This document shows, piece by piece, positions 40,336-50,567 of a stretch of 64,000 bases of DNA. The stretch is from Agmasoma carcini (nom. nud.). Lineage: Eukaryota; Microsporidia; Thelohaniidae. The notes beneath the pieces were generated by a model, which ran no database searches, had not been told where the DNA came from, and saw only the letters and a program-made list of their open reading frames with translations. Where the stretch lies: NCBI GenBank assembly GCA_029232285.1, contig JAOXFI010000003.1:62001-126000 (forward strand), written 5' to 3'. Position numbers and translations under genes: made by a program. The first letter of the stretch is position 1, and each line of letters opens with the position of its first letter.

Positions 40336-41550
40336 TTAATTTTTATTAACATTTTGATTCAAAAGCAGATCTATTTTTTTAGGAGAATGTATTTTAAGAC
40401 GTAAATACTCTTTACAACACTCGTTAATAAATTCTTTGTACAATATTTTCCCAAAATAAAAACCTTTCTTGTAACTATCACAATCTATATCAATACTTCT
40501 TAAGAATTCAAGACCATTCTCTAAATCCATTTCTTCATTCGCTTTAAGATTATCAGATACAACATTCCGATACGTACTCTTGAAAGCCGTCCTAAGCAGT
40601 TCCCTATCTTTCATAACAGGTGAACTCTTAAAATAACCATTCCAAAGAGTATTTTTAAGGCCACTATGTCTCCTAATAATATCTCGCACACGATGGGAAA
40701 AGCTTATAGAAGATTCTCCTTCACGAATCTTTACAGGCTCTAACCAGTGTACTTCAGCTTCTAACCTCCATCTAGTTAGGAAATAAAACAAATGAGATGT
40801 AAAACCTGCTATCCTTCTATTCCAGTAAGGATCAGATATATCTTTCTTATATCTTATAGACACCGGACAAATAGTTACATCCATATCAAAAACACCTTTC
40901 TGAAATAACACGAGGTATTCATTATTGACACAAGTACCTTCAGGGAACACCAACATAGGTGTATTCTCTCCTATCACATGCTCCTTCATCCTTCTTACAA
41001 CAGATTCACGCTCTTTTTTCTCACTTCTTTTAAATCCAATACTTCCGTTTTTGGAAAGAAAGTTTTTGAAAATAAACCCAAATAATCCACCATGTTGCTC
41101 AGCTATGCAGGCGTGTGCAAATTTGTGGCTACTTAAAACTATGTAGTCAATAAACGAAGTATGGTTGGAAACGTAGACATGTGGCGTGTTAAATCGTCTT
41201 TTTTCACCTTTGTGTTTAATTTTAGCATTAAAGGCTAAAACCAAAATCTTATTTGAATAAAATACTGATTTGGAAATGATCTCAGTATTTGACACGTAGT
41301 ACCCATATAAAATCGCAGTACATAGGAACCCAAAGGATGATATAAGGAATATAATTCTCAATGGAAACAATATGAAATATCTTGTTATAAATGAAAACAT
41401 ATAAAGAAAACCACTGCTTTTCATCTTGTCTGGTGATTTAGTGACAAAACATCTTGAAAAATCATCGCCTTCCATGACATGAGAACCCATCGCAGCAAAA
41501 TCCACTGCATCATGAAGAAATGTACGTTTACTTGACTTTAGACTGGGCAT
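40336..41550 (-). CDS. ER glycerol-3-phosphate acyltransferase, GPAT3/4-like (LPLAT superfamily)
   Basis: Protein of 404 residues. It should acylate glycerol-3-phosphate, or lysophosphatidate, with acyl-CoA at the ER. Two hydrophobic segments near residues 50-90 are followed by motif I NHTSFID (catalytic His and Asp), QHGGLFGFIFKNFL, GFKRSE, KEHV, motif III FPEGTCVNN and motif IV ICPVSIRYKK, then DPYWNRR. The combination EQHGGLFG and FPEGTC-NN is that of the animal GPAT3/4 and AGPAT-like group rather than yeast Gpt2. The gene lies directly downstream of the DGAT1-like gene on the same strand, 27 bases after its stop, so the first and last steps of triacylglycerol synthesis are neighbours. Confidence 0.87.
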   Translation of the reverse strand: MPSLKSSKRTFLHDAVDFAAMGSHVMEGDDFSRCFVTKSPDKMKSSGFLYMFSFITRYFILFPLRIIFLISSFGFLCTAILYGYYVSNTEIISKSVFYSNKILVLAFNAKIKHKGEKRRFNTPHVYVSNHTSFIDYIVLSSHKFAHACIAEQHGGLFGFIFKNFLSKNGSIGFKRSEKKERESVVRRMKEHVIGENTPMLVFPEGTCVNNEYLVLFQKGVFDMDVTICPVSIRYKKDISDPYWNRRIAGFTSHLFYFLTRWRLEAEVHWLEPVKIREGESSISFSHRVRDIIRRHSGLKNTLWNGYFKSSPVMKDRELLRTAFKSTYRNVVSDNLKANEEMDLENGLEFLRSIDIDCDSYKKGFYFGKILYKEFINECCKEYLRLKIHSPKKIDLLLNQNVNKN

Positions 41551-41577
41551 GGAAAATTTTTAATAAAGTGTTAAATT

Positions 41578-42783
41578 TTATTTATAGTGATTTATTTTTT
41601 CATCAAATATGTATAATGATCTATAGTAAAGAAGAACGACAAGAGGTTGGCCTATCACACAGAAAGAAAGCCAAAAACATAGATTTGCATACCTTGGGAA
41701 ACGAGACTTGATAATATCAGTGATGTATATCAGTGGTATTTGTGCTAAGAATGCAAAAAACGACCAACCACATAATGACTTAGTAGAGAGTGTCACGACA
41801 TACTCGTGTGTGATTCCACTTATGATAAAGGACAAGCAGATACAAACGTTTTTGTTTAAATTTTTGGATAAGAGTGGCTTATAAATATGATGTTTGATAA
41901 ATTCATGAACTGGCAGGTTCCATTTGATCCAAAATTCTCCTACCGATTGTGAATTCCACCATTCGAAATGAAATGATTTTTTATATAAAGTTATTTCTCC
42001 TAAAATTTTGAGAATACAACTAAAAATCAATTGGAAGAAGATTAAAAATAGTATAATACATGACAGACTGAGGTTTAAACAGTTTTCTATGAATACCAAG
42101 AAGCTTTTTGCTTGTAAAATGTTAAATATTGAAGGTATGGCATATTGATCCATGATTACAATGAATAATAGAAGCAGGAACATAAATTCAACTAACTTTG
42201 AGCATACTTTTCTAAAATCCCTTCTTTTTCGTGATGGAAAATTTGATTTAAAGACGAGTGTTGGTGTAAATAGAAATTTCAGTAATATTTCAGGTGTTTG
42301 AGGTACTTTGAAGGATATAACCGAGTAGATCTTCATATTTATAACTATTGATATGATGTGAGACCAACCACTTAAATAAACGTTATTTACCTTTTTTAAA
42401 GTAAATATGGCTGATAAGCTTTCCCCTAGGGTTATTAAAAGGATACCCCTGTGACCTTTTATGGATTTTAATGTAAAGAAATATCTAAAGATATTAAAGA
42501 GTAGTATTAAGACAAAATACATGATGTCACTTAAGGTGATCGTTGAGAAAGGAAGTGATATAATCCATCCATATTGTAAATAGTTAGATATTATATATTT
42601 AGATGTACTTAGAAGTGCAATGATATAGGCTAAATTGTTGAAACCCTCTGTTCTCTTGTAGAATATGCTTTTGGACCTTTTAACTGATGCTTCTTTTTTA
42701 TAATTTGATTCTCTACTAACAAATAAAATGTTTTCATTGGTGTTTGCTCTCTTATCTTCAATGTTCTCCTCCTCGTTAGTCAT
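41578..42783 (-). CDS. Diacylglycerol O-acyltransferase 1-like (MBOAT, ACAT/DGAT1 family)
   Basis: Protein of 401 residues. It should esterify diacylglycerol (or sterol) with acyl-CoA in the ER membrane, making storage lipid. I took the ATG at 42783; an earlier TTG is ignored. About eight hydrophobic spans are visible. The motif FHFEWWNSQSVGEFW corresponds to the FYXDWWN block, followed by WNLPVHEFIKHHIYKPLL, and the catalytic His lies in SGITHEYVVTL. The motif order is that of DGAT1/ACAT; the DGAT1 match (VHKWMVRHIYFP) is closer than sterol ACAT, but substrate cannot be fixed from sequence. The N-terminal 40 residues are acidic and unstructured. It pairs with the GPAT gene just downstream. 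Confidence 0.85.
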   Translation of the reverse strand: MTNEEENIEDKRANTNENILFVSRESNYKKEASVKRSKSIFYKRTEGFNNLAYIIALLSTSKYIISNYLQYGWIISLPFSTITLSDIMYFVLILLFNIFRYFFTLKSIKGHRGILLITLGESLSAIFTLKKVNNVYLSGWSHIISIVINMKIYSVISFKVPQTPEILLKFLFTPTLVFKSNFPSRKRRDFRKVCSKLVEFMFLLLLFIVIMDQYAIPSIFNILQAKSFLVFIENCLNLSLSCIILFLIFFQLIFSCILKILGEITLYKKSFHFEWWNSQSVGEFWIKWNLPVHEFIKHHIYKPLLSKNLNKNVCICLSFIISGITHEYVVTLSTKSLCGWSFFAFLAQIPLIYITDIIKSRFPRYANLCFWLSFCVIGQPLVVLLYYRSLYIFDEKINHYK

Positions 42784-43603
42784 ATTGGCTTGGCTATCAT
42801 AAAATATTTGTCCTTTACTTAATAACAAATAAATAAATTAATGAACAAATAAACATATATCAAAAATCAAACAAGTTTCACTGGTATATTTGGTGTTTGT
42901 TTTACAAATTAAAATTTAATTTAATATTTATAAACAAACAAATAAGTTTTTATTTAATTTATTTTTTGATTTAACGGTATTGTGATAAATACCTGTAGTG
43001 AGATCATAGGAATTGTATATATCAATATCAATCCATAACCATTACTTTTTATTATTAATGGTTGTTAAAGAAGGTAGTTTTAGATAATTTTATTATACCT
43101 AGACAATGTATGGTGTAATATCTGCTTGTTTATATTGAAAAAAATTATATGATGATATATTCAATTATAAACAATTAAGATGTCTAGTATAATCAAAAAG
43201 AAAGATTCAATATATTAAATATTGATATATAATTCATTAACTAACTTGAATCACAGGATGAGAATATTGGTAAAATGATTATCATATCAGTTGAAATATG
43301 AACTTTGTAAGAGAAATGGTTATAAACCTATAAAATTGTATAAATATTATTTTTAATAAAGAAATCAATTTATTAAACTTTATGATTGGTTATTTTGTTT
43401 TATTATTTGTATCATTTAACACGACCCCGTCTACCTCCAGTTTTCAACAACCACATCCTGAAATAGTGATATTACAATAAAAACTGTAATTATTCATTTG
43501 ACATATATTTTTTCAAATAAAGTCATATGATAACCCTGTTTTTAGCTCAAATTTATTTGAACCCCTTTAATTTTTATAAATAAAAATTTCCCAAATTTCT
43601 TAC
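42784..43603. other. AT-rich spacer between divergent genes
   Basis: About 820 bases between the DGAT1-like and SUA5 genes, both transcribed outward. It ends with AAAAATTTCCCAAATTTC before SUA5. No tRNA or repeat family was seen. Confidence 0.5.
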
Positions 43604-44608
43604 ATGGTGATAAAGAAGATAGAAAATATATCTAAGGATGAAGTTAAAGAAATGTTTGATGATGTAGTAGTTATTCCAACCGAAACTGTTTACGGACTTG
43701 CTGCAAGAATCAATGATGACAGTATTTTAAAGAAAATATTTGTAATCAAACGAAGACCATCAGATAATCCCTTAATTACTCACGTATCTTCTTTTGAAAT
43801 GGCAAAAAGGTATATCACAGAAGAGATCACAAGTTTACATATAAACTTAATTGAAAATTTTTGGCCAGGACCACTAACTATTATATTCAAATGTAACACT
43901 CAAGTATCTTCACTGGTAAGAGGCAACAATTTAGACACAGTTGGCATCAGAATGCCAAGAAATAAACACTTACTAAATATTATAGATATATTAGGTGTTC
44001 CTTTGGCTGCACCATCTGCTAATATAAGTGGACGACCTAGTCCAACAAACGTTAAACACACAGAGCGTGATTTAGGCTCTGCTGTTAAGACGTACCTTGA
44101 TGGGGGCCCATCAGAATGTGGTGTTGAAAGTACAGTAATAAAAATTGAAGATGATAAAATAATAATTTTACGTCCCGGATCTGTTTCTGCAACAGATTTA
44201 CAAGAAGCTACTGGCACTGAAGTGATATATAGAAATAAACTCGAAAAAGGAAAGCCAATCTATTCACCTGGTCTCAAATATAAACATTACTCTCCTAAAA
44301 CACCACTTTACTTATTTAAAGGTGAATTTTATAAAGAAAACATGGAAGAACTTCAAAAATCTTTCAGAAATGTTGGAATTTTACAAATATTCAATGATGA
44401 AGAATTAAATATCAAATTTTACAAAGCTATGCATTTAGGCACTTCGCTCAATGATATATGTAGGAATTTGTATACATCGCTCATCGATATGGATTTGGAA
44501 GGATGCGATGCTATTTTCGTGAGAGAGGTAGAGCTAATAGGACCAGGTTATGCTATTATGGACAGATTAGAAAGAGCAGCCTCTGAAATCGTAAATAAAA
44601 AATTTTAA
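43604..44608 (+). CDS. SUA5: Threonylcarbamoyl-AMP synthase Sua5
   Basis: Protein of 334 residues. It makes threonylcarbamoyl-AMP from Thr, bicarbonate and ATP, the first step of the t6A37 modification in ANN-decoding tRNAs. The YrdC domain shows VIPTETVYGLAARI, KRRPSDNPLITHV, PGPLTIIFK, VGIRMPRN, PLAAPSANISGRPSPT and GVESTVIKI, and a Sua5 C-terminal domain follows (SPGLKYKHYSPKTPLYLFKG). The two-domain build separates it from bacterial YrdC. POL12 follows on the same strand after 36 bases. It has an AAATTTCCCAAATTTC stretch immediately upstream. Confidence 0.95.
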   Translation: MVIKKIENISKDEVKEMFDDVVVIPTETVYGLAARINDDSILKKIFVIKRRPSDNPLITHVSSFEMAKRYITEEITSLHINLIENFWPGPLTIIFKCNTQVSSLVRGNNLDTVGIRMPRNKHLLNIIDILGVPLAAPSANISGRPSPTNVKHTERDLGSAVKTYLDGGPSECGVESTVIKIEDDKIIILRPGSVSATDLQEATGTEVIYRNKLEKGKPIYSPGLKYKHYSPKTPLYLFKGEFYKENMEELQKSFRNVGILQIFNDEELNIKFYKAMHLGTSLNDICRNLYTSLIDMDLEGCDAIFVREVELIGPGYAIMDRLERAASEIVNKKF

Positions 44609-44644
44609 ATTTTAAATTTTCTCGATGAAATAAAATTTTATCTA

Positions 44645-45793
44645 ATGGATTTTGACCAACGTGTTTTAAGACAACTCAAAAAGAAGAGAACAAAGGTGGA
44701 TCTAAAGGTGAGTCCTAATATTCCTATCAAATATTTTCATATTAAGCCCAGTGACAAATATGATTTCATATGTAAGCGGTTGGAATATATGCAACCTCTT
44801 TTTTTAAGATCAATTCAACTTGAAAGCTTTGAAATTACAACGAAGCAATCTTTTGATTCTTTTTATATTTTTGGATTTATAACAATTGAAAAGGGTCAGA
44901 AAAAAGGTGATTCAACTGCATATATTGAAAACCTTATCGATGGCAGTAACGTTCCTATGAGACTAAATCTTGAAGTTATAAAAAATTATTCAATATTTAA
45001 CGGTCAGATCATTGCCTTATATGGTAAAAACCCACAAGGTAATGAATTTATAGTTGAAAAATGTATTTATTGCCCAGAGCTTTCTTTTAATACGAGTGTG
45101 AGGGAAGACATTGATTTTTTTGTTGGATCTGGACCATTTCTAAAGAAAGACATTGATAAGATATTTGAACAAAATTTAAGCTGTCTTGTTTTATTGGGGC
45201 CCTTCTGCGATGATCAGAATGAAGAAGGTTTTTCTAATTTTAATGAGCTTGCTGATGCCTTAAAGGAGAAAGTAAAGGGTAATATGCATACAAAAGTGAT
45301 TATTGTTCCATCACTCGAAGATAAGGAGACTTTTCCCATATATCCGCAGCCTAGTATAGAGTATTTCTCAGAAAGGATTGTATCTGTAGAGAATCCATCA
45401 TATTTTTATTTGAATAAGCATTTGATTTGTGTCTCTAACATAGATTCCTTGATTGAAATGAGTGGCTCTGAGATATACAAACAGTCTGAAAATGAAGAGA
45501 GTGATGTTCTTTTTATGTCTGACAGAATGACAAGGCTATGTCACCATTCTATTTTCCAACGGAGCTTTGTTCCTATATTCCCATCGAAGTTACCAATAGT
45601 ATATAGTGATAATATAAATATGCAGATATCACCTGATGTTTTTATTGTATCTTCAAAATTGAACAAATTTCATCAAAAGGTTGGACCCACAATGTTTATA
45701 AATGTTGGGAAAAAGGATACAGAGCAGAAGGTGTTTTATAATGTTAACTGTCACGGACCACATGGCTCATATGATGTCAAGGAGGTTAAATAA
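44645..45793 (+). CDS. POL12: DNA polymerase alpha subunit B (primase-polymerase accessory)
   Basis: Protein of 382 residues. The B subunit ties polymerase alpha to primase and helps start Okazaki fragments. A phosphodiesterase-like fold, inactive in this family, is recognised by FFVGSGPFLKKDI, LVLLGPFCDDQNEEG, VIIVPSLEDKETFPIYPQP, FYLNKHLICVSNID and the end stretch MTRLCHHSIFQRSFVPIFPS, preceded by an OB-like segment. The N-terminal domain that binds other factors in yeast (Pol12 is 705 aa) is missing, as is common in microsporidia. Pol delta B is the main alternative, but FVGSGPF and the missing catalytic residues fit the alpha subunit. Confidence 0.82.
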   Translation: MDFDQRVLRQLKKKRTKVDLKVSPNIPIKYFHIKPSDKYDFICKRLEYMQPLFLRSIQLESFEITTKQSFDSFYIFGFITIEKGQKKGDSTAYIENLIDGSNVPMRLNLEVIKNYSIFNGQIIALYGKNPQGNEFIVEKCIYCPELSFNTSVREDIDFFVGSGPFLKKDIDKIFEQNLSCLVLLGPFCDDQNEEGFSNFNELADALKEKVKGNMHTKVIIVPSLEDKETFPIYPQPSIEYFSERIVSVENPSYFYLNKHLICVSNIDSLIEMSGSEIYKQSENEESDVLFMSDRMTRLCHHSIFQRSFVPIFPSKLPIVYSDNINMQISPDVFIVSSKLNKFHQKVGPTMFINVGKKDTEQKVFYNVNCHGPHGSYDVKEVK

Positions 45794-47299
45794 AATGTTT
45801 TAATGTTGAAACTTACTATACTACCATGGGTTAGCGGTTTAGGTTCATATTTTTCTATTGAGCACGATGCAGCCTGTATTTGATTTTATATTCTCACTGA
45901 AAAGACCAAAAATTATATTAAAATATTAGCATTTGATTAAAGTTCATCTAATATTTGTATTTAAGATAGAAATTGTATTAAGGAGGTTGAAAAGAGTTTC
46001 TTAGTGCTTAGTTTTAGAAAACAATAAAATTTTTAGATAACTGAATAAAAGGGTGTTGATTATGTGATCAATCTAGAAAAGTGTAGACAGGGTTTATTTA
46101 AGACTTTTTTATATTATTATATACCTAATCATTAATAATTGCTGATGTATATTTGCATATTAGTGAAATGTACTACCATGTTAGACATATGATGTCATAT
46201 ACCTCAATGCAGGGTATAAATGGAATAAAATATAAAAACCCATTGAAATTTATACAGTAGCAACTTAACAATATACAGCATGCCTTATTGTTGTTATATA
46301 GTTGCATATGTTCGTTGATTTTTGTAAATTTACTGAAAAATGGATACCAGGCAAAAATACAATAAATAATTTATTGATCTATTATCGCCTCGATAACTGC
46401 TTCCTACCATTTCTATTAAAAAGACTTTTCACAAATTTATCTGGAATAACCCGCTTTAAACTAAAATTTTTATATAAAGCAATATAGATTCAATTGGTTT
46501 GATAAAAATAAATGAGCTGAGAAACGTTTGTATTAATATCATTTTTCTTCTCGACCAATTAACACGTATTTTGAGCTGAAGATTGTAAATTATGTGAAAA
46601 AAATCAATATAAACAAATAAATTTAATCTCTCATTTATCAACACTAAAATAATTGTTCTTAACCCGACAATACACTAATTTTTCACAAATTTTATTGATA
46701 CGCCCTTCTCTAAGCTTATCATTAGAACTTCTCTGTAATATTCTCTCATTTCCACATAAATCAACCTAAACCAAACTTTTTGTTCTATATCAAAAATCTT
46801 TTGTGTTAAAATAATATTTAATAGCACATTAAATGGTTTTTTTGTGCAACTTGATCAAAGGGTTTATTAAAAACAATTATTACTGATATTCATAAATGAA
46901 ATAGTTATTGTTTTACATTAACTGACATATTTTTATAATATGTTGAAGTTTAATTATTTATCTCAAGAATATTGCACCAATCAGAATCTCATTTTTAGAA
47001 TTTATTTTATAAATATTAAATACTCTTAAAATGTTCACGCCTAAATACCAATGCCTACTCATAAGTGCAATAAATTTGATGAATATATATAACTATATAT
47101 TTAACATTAAAAATTATTTACCAGATCATCAAAAAATAAATCATTAAGGGGGGTTATCTGTTTTTTTTGTAATATAGAATTTTTAAATAATTATTTACTT
47201 AAATAAGCTTGCTAATCCGGCTTATAACCATTTATCATGTAATACACTAAATCATATCAATTTATAACATGTTTTTATTCATAATTTTATATTGTACGC
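45794..47299. other. Spacer with a Tc1/mariner fragment
   Basis: About 1.5 kb between convergent genes. Only the stretch at about 46660-46880 is recognisable, a piece of the mariner family (listed separately). The rest is A/T-rich without gene or tRNA. Short open frames near 46302-46644 have no family signal. Confidence 0.5.
46660..46880 (-). mobile_element. Tc1/mariner fragment
   Basis: Reads like the middle of the elements at 33.0 and 52.1 kb: TTTTATTGATACGCCCTTC then TAAGCTTATCATTAGAAC, compared with TTTTATTGATACACTCTTC and TTTGAGCTTATCTCTTGAAC at 33370-33410. Neither terminal repeat is preserved and no open frame remains. Confidence 0.6.
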
Positions 47300-49459
47300 T
47301 TATAGTAACTTCTTTAACTTTGAAAGTATCTTCTTTATAATCACATGCAATGTATTTTGTTTCAAATTCAATTCATTTGCAGCAGCTTCAGGCATTTTGG
47401 ATTGAAACGATATTTTTATTAGCAAGGCTTGCTCTAATGGGGTTAACGTATATAAATTCCGTTGTGTAAGAAAAACACGACCAACCATTGGTAATATATC
47501 CAATATATTTGCAATAGATTGACAATTATCAATAAATTCACTAATTCTTGGTATTTCACACTCACTAATGATTTCCTTATTATCAACTAAGCCATTATAC
47601 TTACAATGTATTATAGAAAGACATACACTTGCAGAAAGATCTTTATACGAATAGTTTAAGAGTGGGACAAACCTTCTCATAAATTTACAATACAATTTCT
47701 CAGTGATCACCTCGGCGGTTTGTGTTAATGGATTAAGAACAATCGTAGACTGCTCTCCTGTGGTAGGTGAGGCAGCTTGCTTGATGCAAATTGGTGTGAA
47801 GTCATTTTTCTTCCAAAAGTACAATAGCTTTTCTGTTAATCCAAAGGATGCACCAACCCATGTGATTTCCTTATTTTCTGCACTAAATATTTGTCTTTGG
47901 GTTTTAATTATGCTTACCAATTCAGAAATACAGAAAGATCCAAAATTCTTATTATTATAAATGCTTCTTACTGATATTCTAACTATCCTAACACCAAGGC
48001 TTTCAATAAAATATTTTTCGTTATAGATGTCATTGATAGACCATGGTATAAGGTTGCCTTCTTTGTTATTACCAAAACAATCTCCTTCAACAGATACTAT
48101 AATACACCCTATTAAATTATCCTGATCAAATAATGTAAATAGATGATAATTATCATTGTCTGAATATATTTTTAGGTCATTTAAATTACTTCTGTAGTGT
48201 GTTGACATCAGTAATGTTGTAACATGCTTTAATAATTTTTCACCTTCACTTGATCCATCAAATAAGCTTGATTTTTCTACATATTTAAGATCACATTTTG
48301 TTATTGGAATTTCTTCAATAGGTTCAAGTTCAGAAAAGAATAACCCATCAACAAACTTATCTAACTCATCATTAATGTATCTTTTGTTATTCTTGAGTGT
48401 ATAGAATGTTAGATTTTGTTTTTTAACTTCCTCATTCTCTAATAGCTTTGTTCTAAATGCTTGCCCAGTTCCTTCATAACCTTCAGTTGTTGTGGATAGA
48501 ATTACTTTCTTAAATTTCAATATTTCATATAACTTTGATATTTGGACAGAAGCAGCCTCATCAATAACGATGAGATCATAAGTCATCATATTTGTGCTCT
48601 TTAGGTTCATATATTCTATACATACATTATCATAAACTATTGAAGTTATATTTTGATCTTTATATCGTATTTTATATTCCTTATCATTTTTCTCTAGGAA
48701 GGATCTAACGGTTTTAAAGATAGATTGAATATTGTCTATATAGTTTGAGGTTATTCCTATTTTAAAGTTAGATGGCATTTTAGTCAATAAAACACCAAGT
48801 GTGGTTGATTTACCCCTCCCTCTGGGTGCCATAATCAATGATTTCATTGGTTTTTTGTTTATTATTTGATCATATAATGAATTGATTATATTCTCCTGCT
48901 CAATATCTAGTGTTATTTCATCACAAGCTATTTGGTTTAATATAAGAGCATCGTTGAATTTAAAGAAAATAGATTTTCCGTATAGGGGAATTACACCATA
49001 ACATATTTCTATTTTACCATCAAATTGAGCCAAATCACTTTTAACTATATTTCTTATTATTCGGCTATTGTATATTGAACAAGAGTCAAGTGAATTGATA
49101 AACACCTCTTTATTACCATCTGCCAGTATTATCATCATACCACCTGATTCAAGTGTTCCTATTGCAGCTAGAAGAAAGTTAGGATCAATACTTAATATAT
49201 CATCAATAATAAGGATCTTAAAGGACATTCCAAGTATTTTTTGAAAGTCTGAAGCACCTATGAAAGTTAAATTGTTATATTTTGAATCTGAAAATGATTT
49301 TCTACTGTTTTTATTCGATAGACAATATAGAACGTCACATAGTCCATTTAATGTGAAATCGATGGTATTGTTGTCTTTAGTGCATTGATTTATATCATAT
49401 GGTTCATTTAAACATTTCAAAAACGAATCACGACTGTTAATTAATATTTGTCTTTCCAT
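47300..49459 (-). CDS. RNA cytidine acetyltransferase, NAT10/Kre33-type
   Basis: Protein of 719 residues (yeast Kre33 is about 1,056). It makes N4-acetylcytidine in 18S rRNA and some tRNAs and is needed for 40S assembly. An N-terminal TmcA-type domain is followed by a helicase-like module with Walker A MAPRGRGKSTTLG and Walker B LIVIDEAASVQISKLYEIL, then GVRIVRISVRSIYNNKNFGSF (the GNAT acetyl-CoA region, here degenerate), WVGASFGLTEKLLYFW, and a C-terminal tRNA-binding tail. The start ATG is preceded by TAAAAATTTTAC. The assignment is firm, but the acetyl-CoA pocket deserves a look. Confidence 0.9.
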   Translation of the reverse strand: MERQILINSRDSFLKCLNEPYDINQCTKDNNTIDFTLNGLCDVLYCLSNKNSRKSFSDSKYNNLTFIGASDFQKILGMSFKILIIDDILSIDPNFLLAAIGTLESGGMMIILADGNKEVFINSLDSCSIYNSRIIRNIVKSDLAQFDGKIEICYGVIPLYGKSIFFKFNDALILNQIACDEITLDIEQENIINSLYDQIINKKPMKSLIMAPRGRGKSTTLGVLLTKMPSNFKIGITSNYIDNIQSIFKTVRSFLEKNDKEYKIRYKDQNITSIVYDNVCIEYMNLKSTNMMTYDLIVIDEAASVQISKLYEILKFKKVILSTTTEGYEGTGQAFRTKLLENEEVKKQNLTFYTLKNNKRYINDELDKFVDGLFFSELEPIEEIPITKCDLKYVEKSSLFDGSSEGEKLLKHVTTLLMSTHYRSNLNDLKIYSDNDNYHLFTLFDQDNLIGCIIVSVEGDCFGNNKEGNLIPWSINDIYNEKYFIESLGVRIVRISVRSIYNNKNFGSFCISELVSIIKTQRQIFSAENKEITWVGASFGLTEKLLYFWKKNDFTPICIKQAASPTTGEQSTIVLNPLTQTAEVITEKLYCKFMRRFVPLLNYSYKDLSASVCLSIIHCKYNGLVDNKEIISECEIPRISEFIDNCQSIANILDILPMVGRVFLTQRNLYTLTPLEQALLIKISFQSKMPEAAANELNLKQNTLHVIIKKILSKLKKLL

Positions 49460-49689
49460 GTATGTAAAATTTTTACAAGATTAAAAAAATATTTTATATA
49501 AAAAAAATAAGTGCATATAAATAAGTATCTTGCTAATATCACTGGATATTGAAATAAAAACAAATTATACCTTTTAATATTTATACTTTTATAAGTTTAT
49601 TATTTTGATCAAATTTGTTATTCTGCACCATATAGGGAAATATATTGTATATGATCAAATTTATTAATTACGACTTAACTTATTTCAAA

Positions 49690-50260
49690 AACAATAATAA
49701 TAGGTCTATTTATCCAATGTGTTTGCTCAGACAAAAGGTACTAAATAAAAAAGGAAAAAATACACAAACGTAACAAAATAGTATCAATTGGAAACCTCTC
49801 AAATTATTTTCGTGTTTCTACAAAGAATTTTAAAGTATTATTCAATCTAGAAAAGTCAAGCCTGCAAGTAAAAACTCTTAAAACCAAACAACAATAATAA
49901 ATGATTAGAAACTTATAGCAGGGGTAATGACCATACACTTATAGTCCTATGGTAAAAAGATTCAAAAAAATTGATCGTAATCTCGCCTTAGATGGTGATA
50001 GTAAGACTTTAAAGACGACAAACTATAGGATGCGGTTGTAGCTAGGTTTAGTGCTATTACGAACATCAACCAACTTATATCTCCAAGGAGTGGTCCTTTC
50101 TGACAATGAAGAAGAGGTCCCTGTCTATCGAACGCGACCCAGTTTTCCGGAATGAACAAGGCTAACCGTATCCCACACAGCACTGATCTGTTATGGCCCA
50201 ATTAGCTATTGTTATAATGTTATCAAGTGAAGGTTTGGATTCTTTGCAGAGCATTATTCT
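49690..50260 (-). repeat. Dispersed repeat family R1, copy 5 (longest)
   Basis: About 570 bases on the reverse strand. Read in reverse complement it begins ATAATGCTCTGCAAAG and passes GCTAATTGGGCCATAAC, GGGATACGG, GTTCGATAGACAGG, ATATAAGTTGGTTGATGT, ATAGCACTAAACCTAGCTAC and GTCTTTAAAGTCTTACT, to end near ACATTGGATAAATAGACC. It is the best copy for defining both ends. A 79-residue open frame inside (49962-50201) is not conserved in other copies. Confidence 0.88.
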
Positions 50261-50567
50261 CATAATTTTTTTATTATTAATTTTAATTAAAAAATAGAAT
50301 CTTAATGGGTTGGAATCTTATCAGGTGTGAAAATATATAAATAGTTTAAATATGTAACTTTAATCATTCCTTGATAATAAAAATTAAGTATTTAATTAAT
50401 ATAATATTCACATAGTATATAAATATTATATATCATTATTCAAATTCCACTATATGGTCAAATAAATCATTTTTTTGTGTATATTAACCAATTGGTTATA
50501 ATTTTAGAAGTTGAAATGCTATTATTTGTTTAATTTTTATTTTAAAAAAAAATTACTACCATACGAC

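Noticed and set aside
46302..46644. Two short open frames in the spacer after POL12
   Set aside because: About 60 codons each, no start context, A/T-rich composition and no family motif.
49962..50201. 79-codon reverse open frame inside repeat copy 5
   Set aside because: The other six R1 copies do not conserve it, so it is chance.
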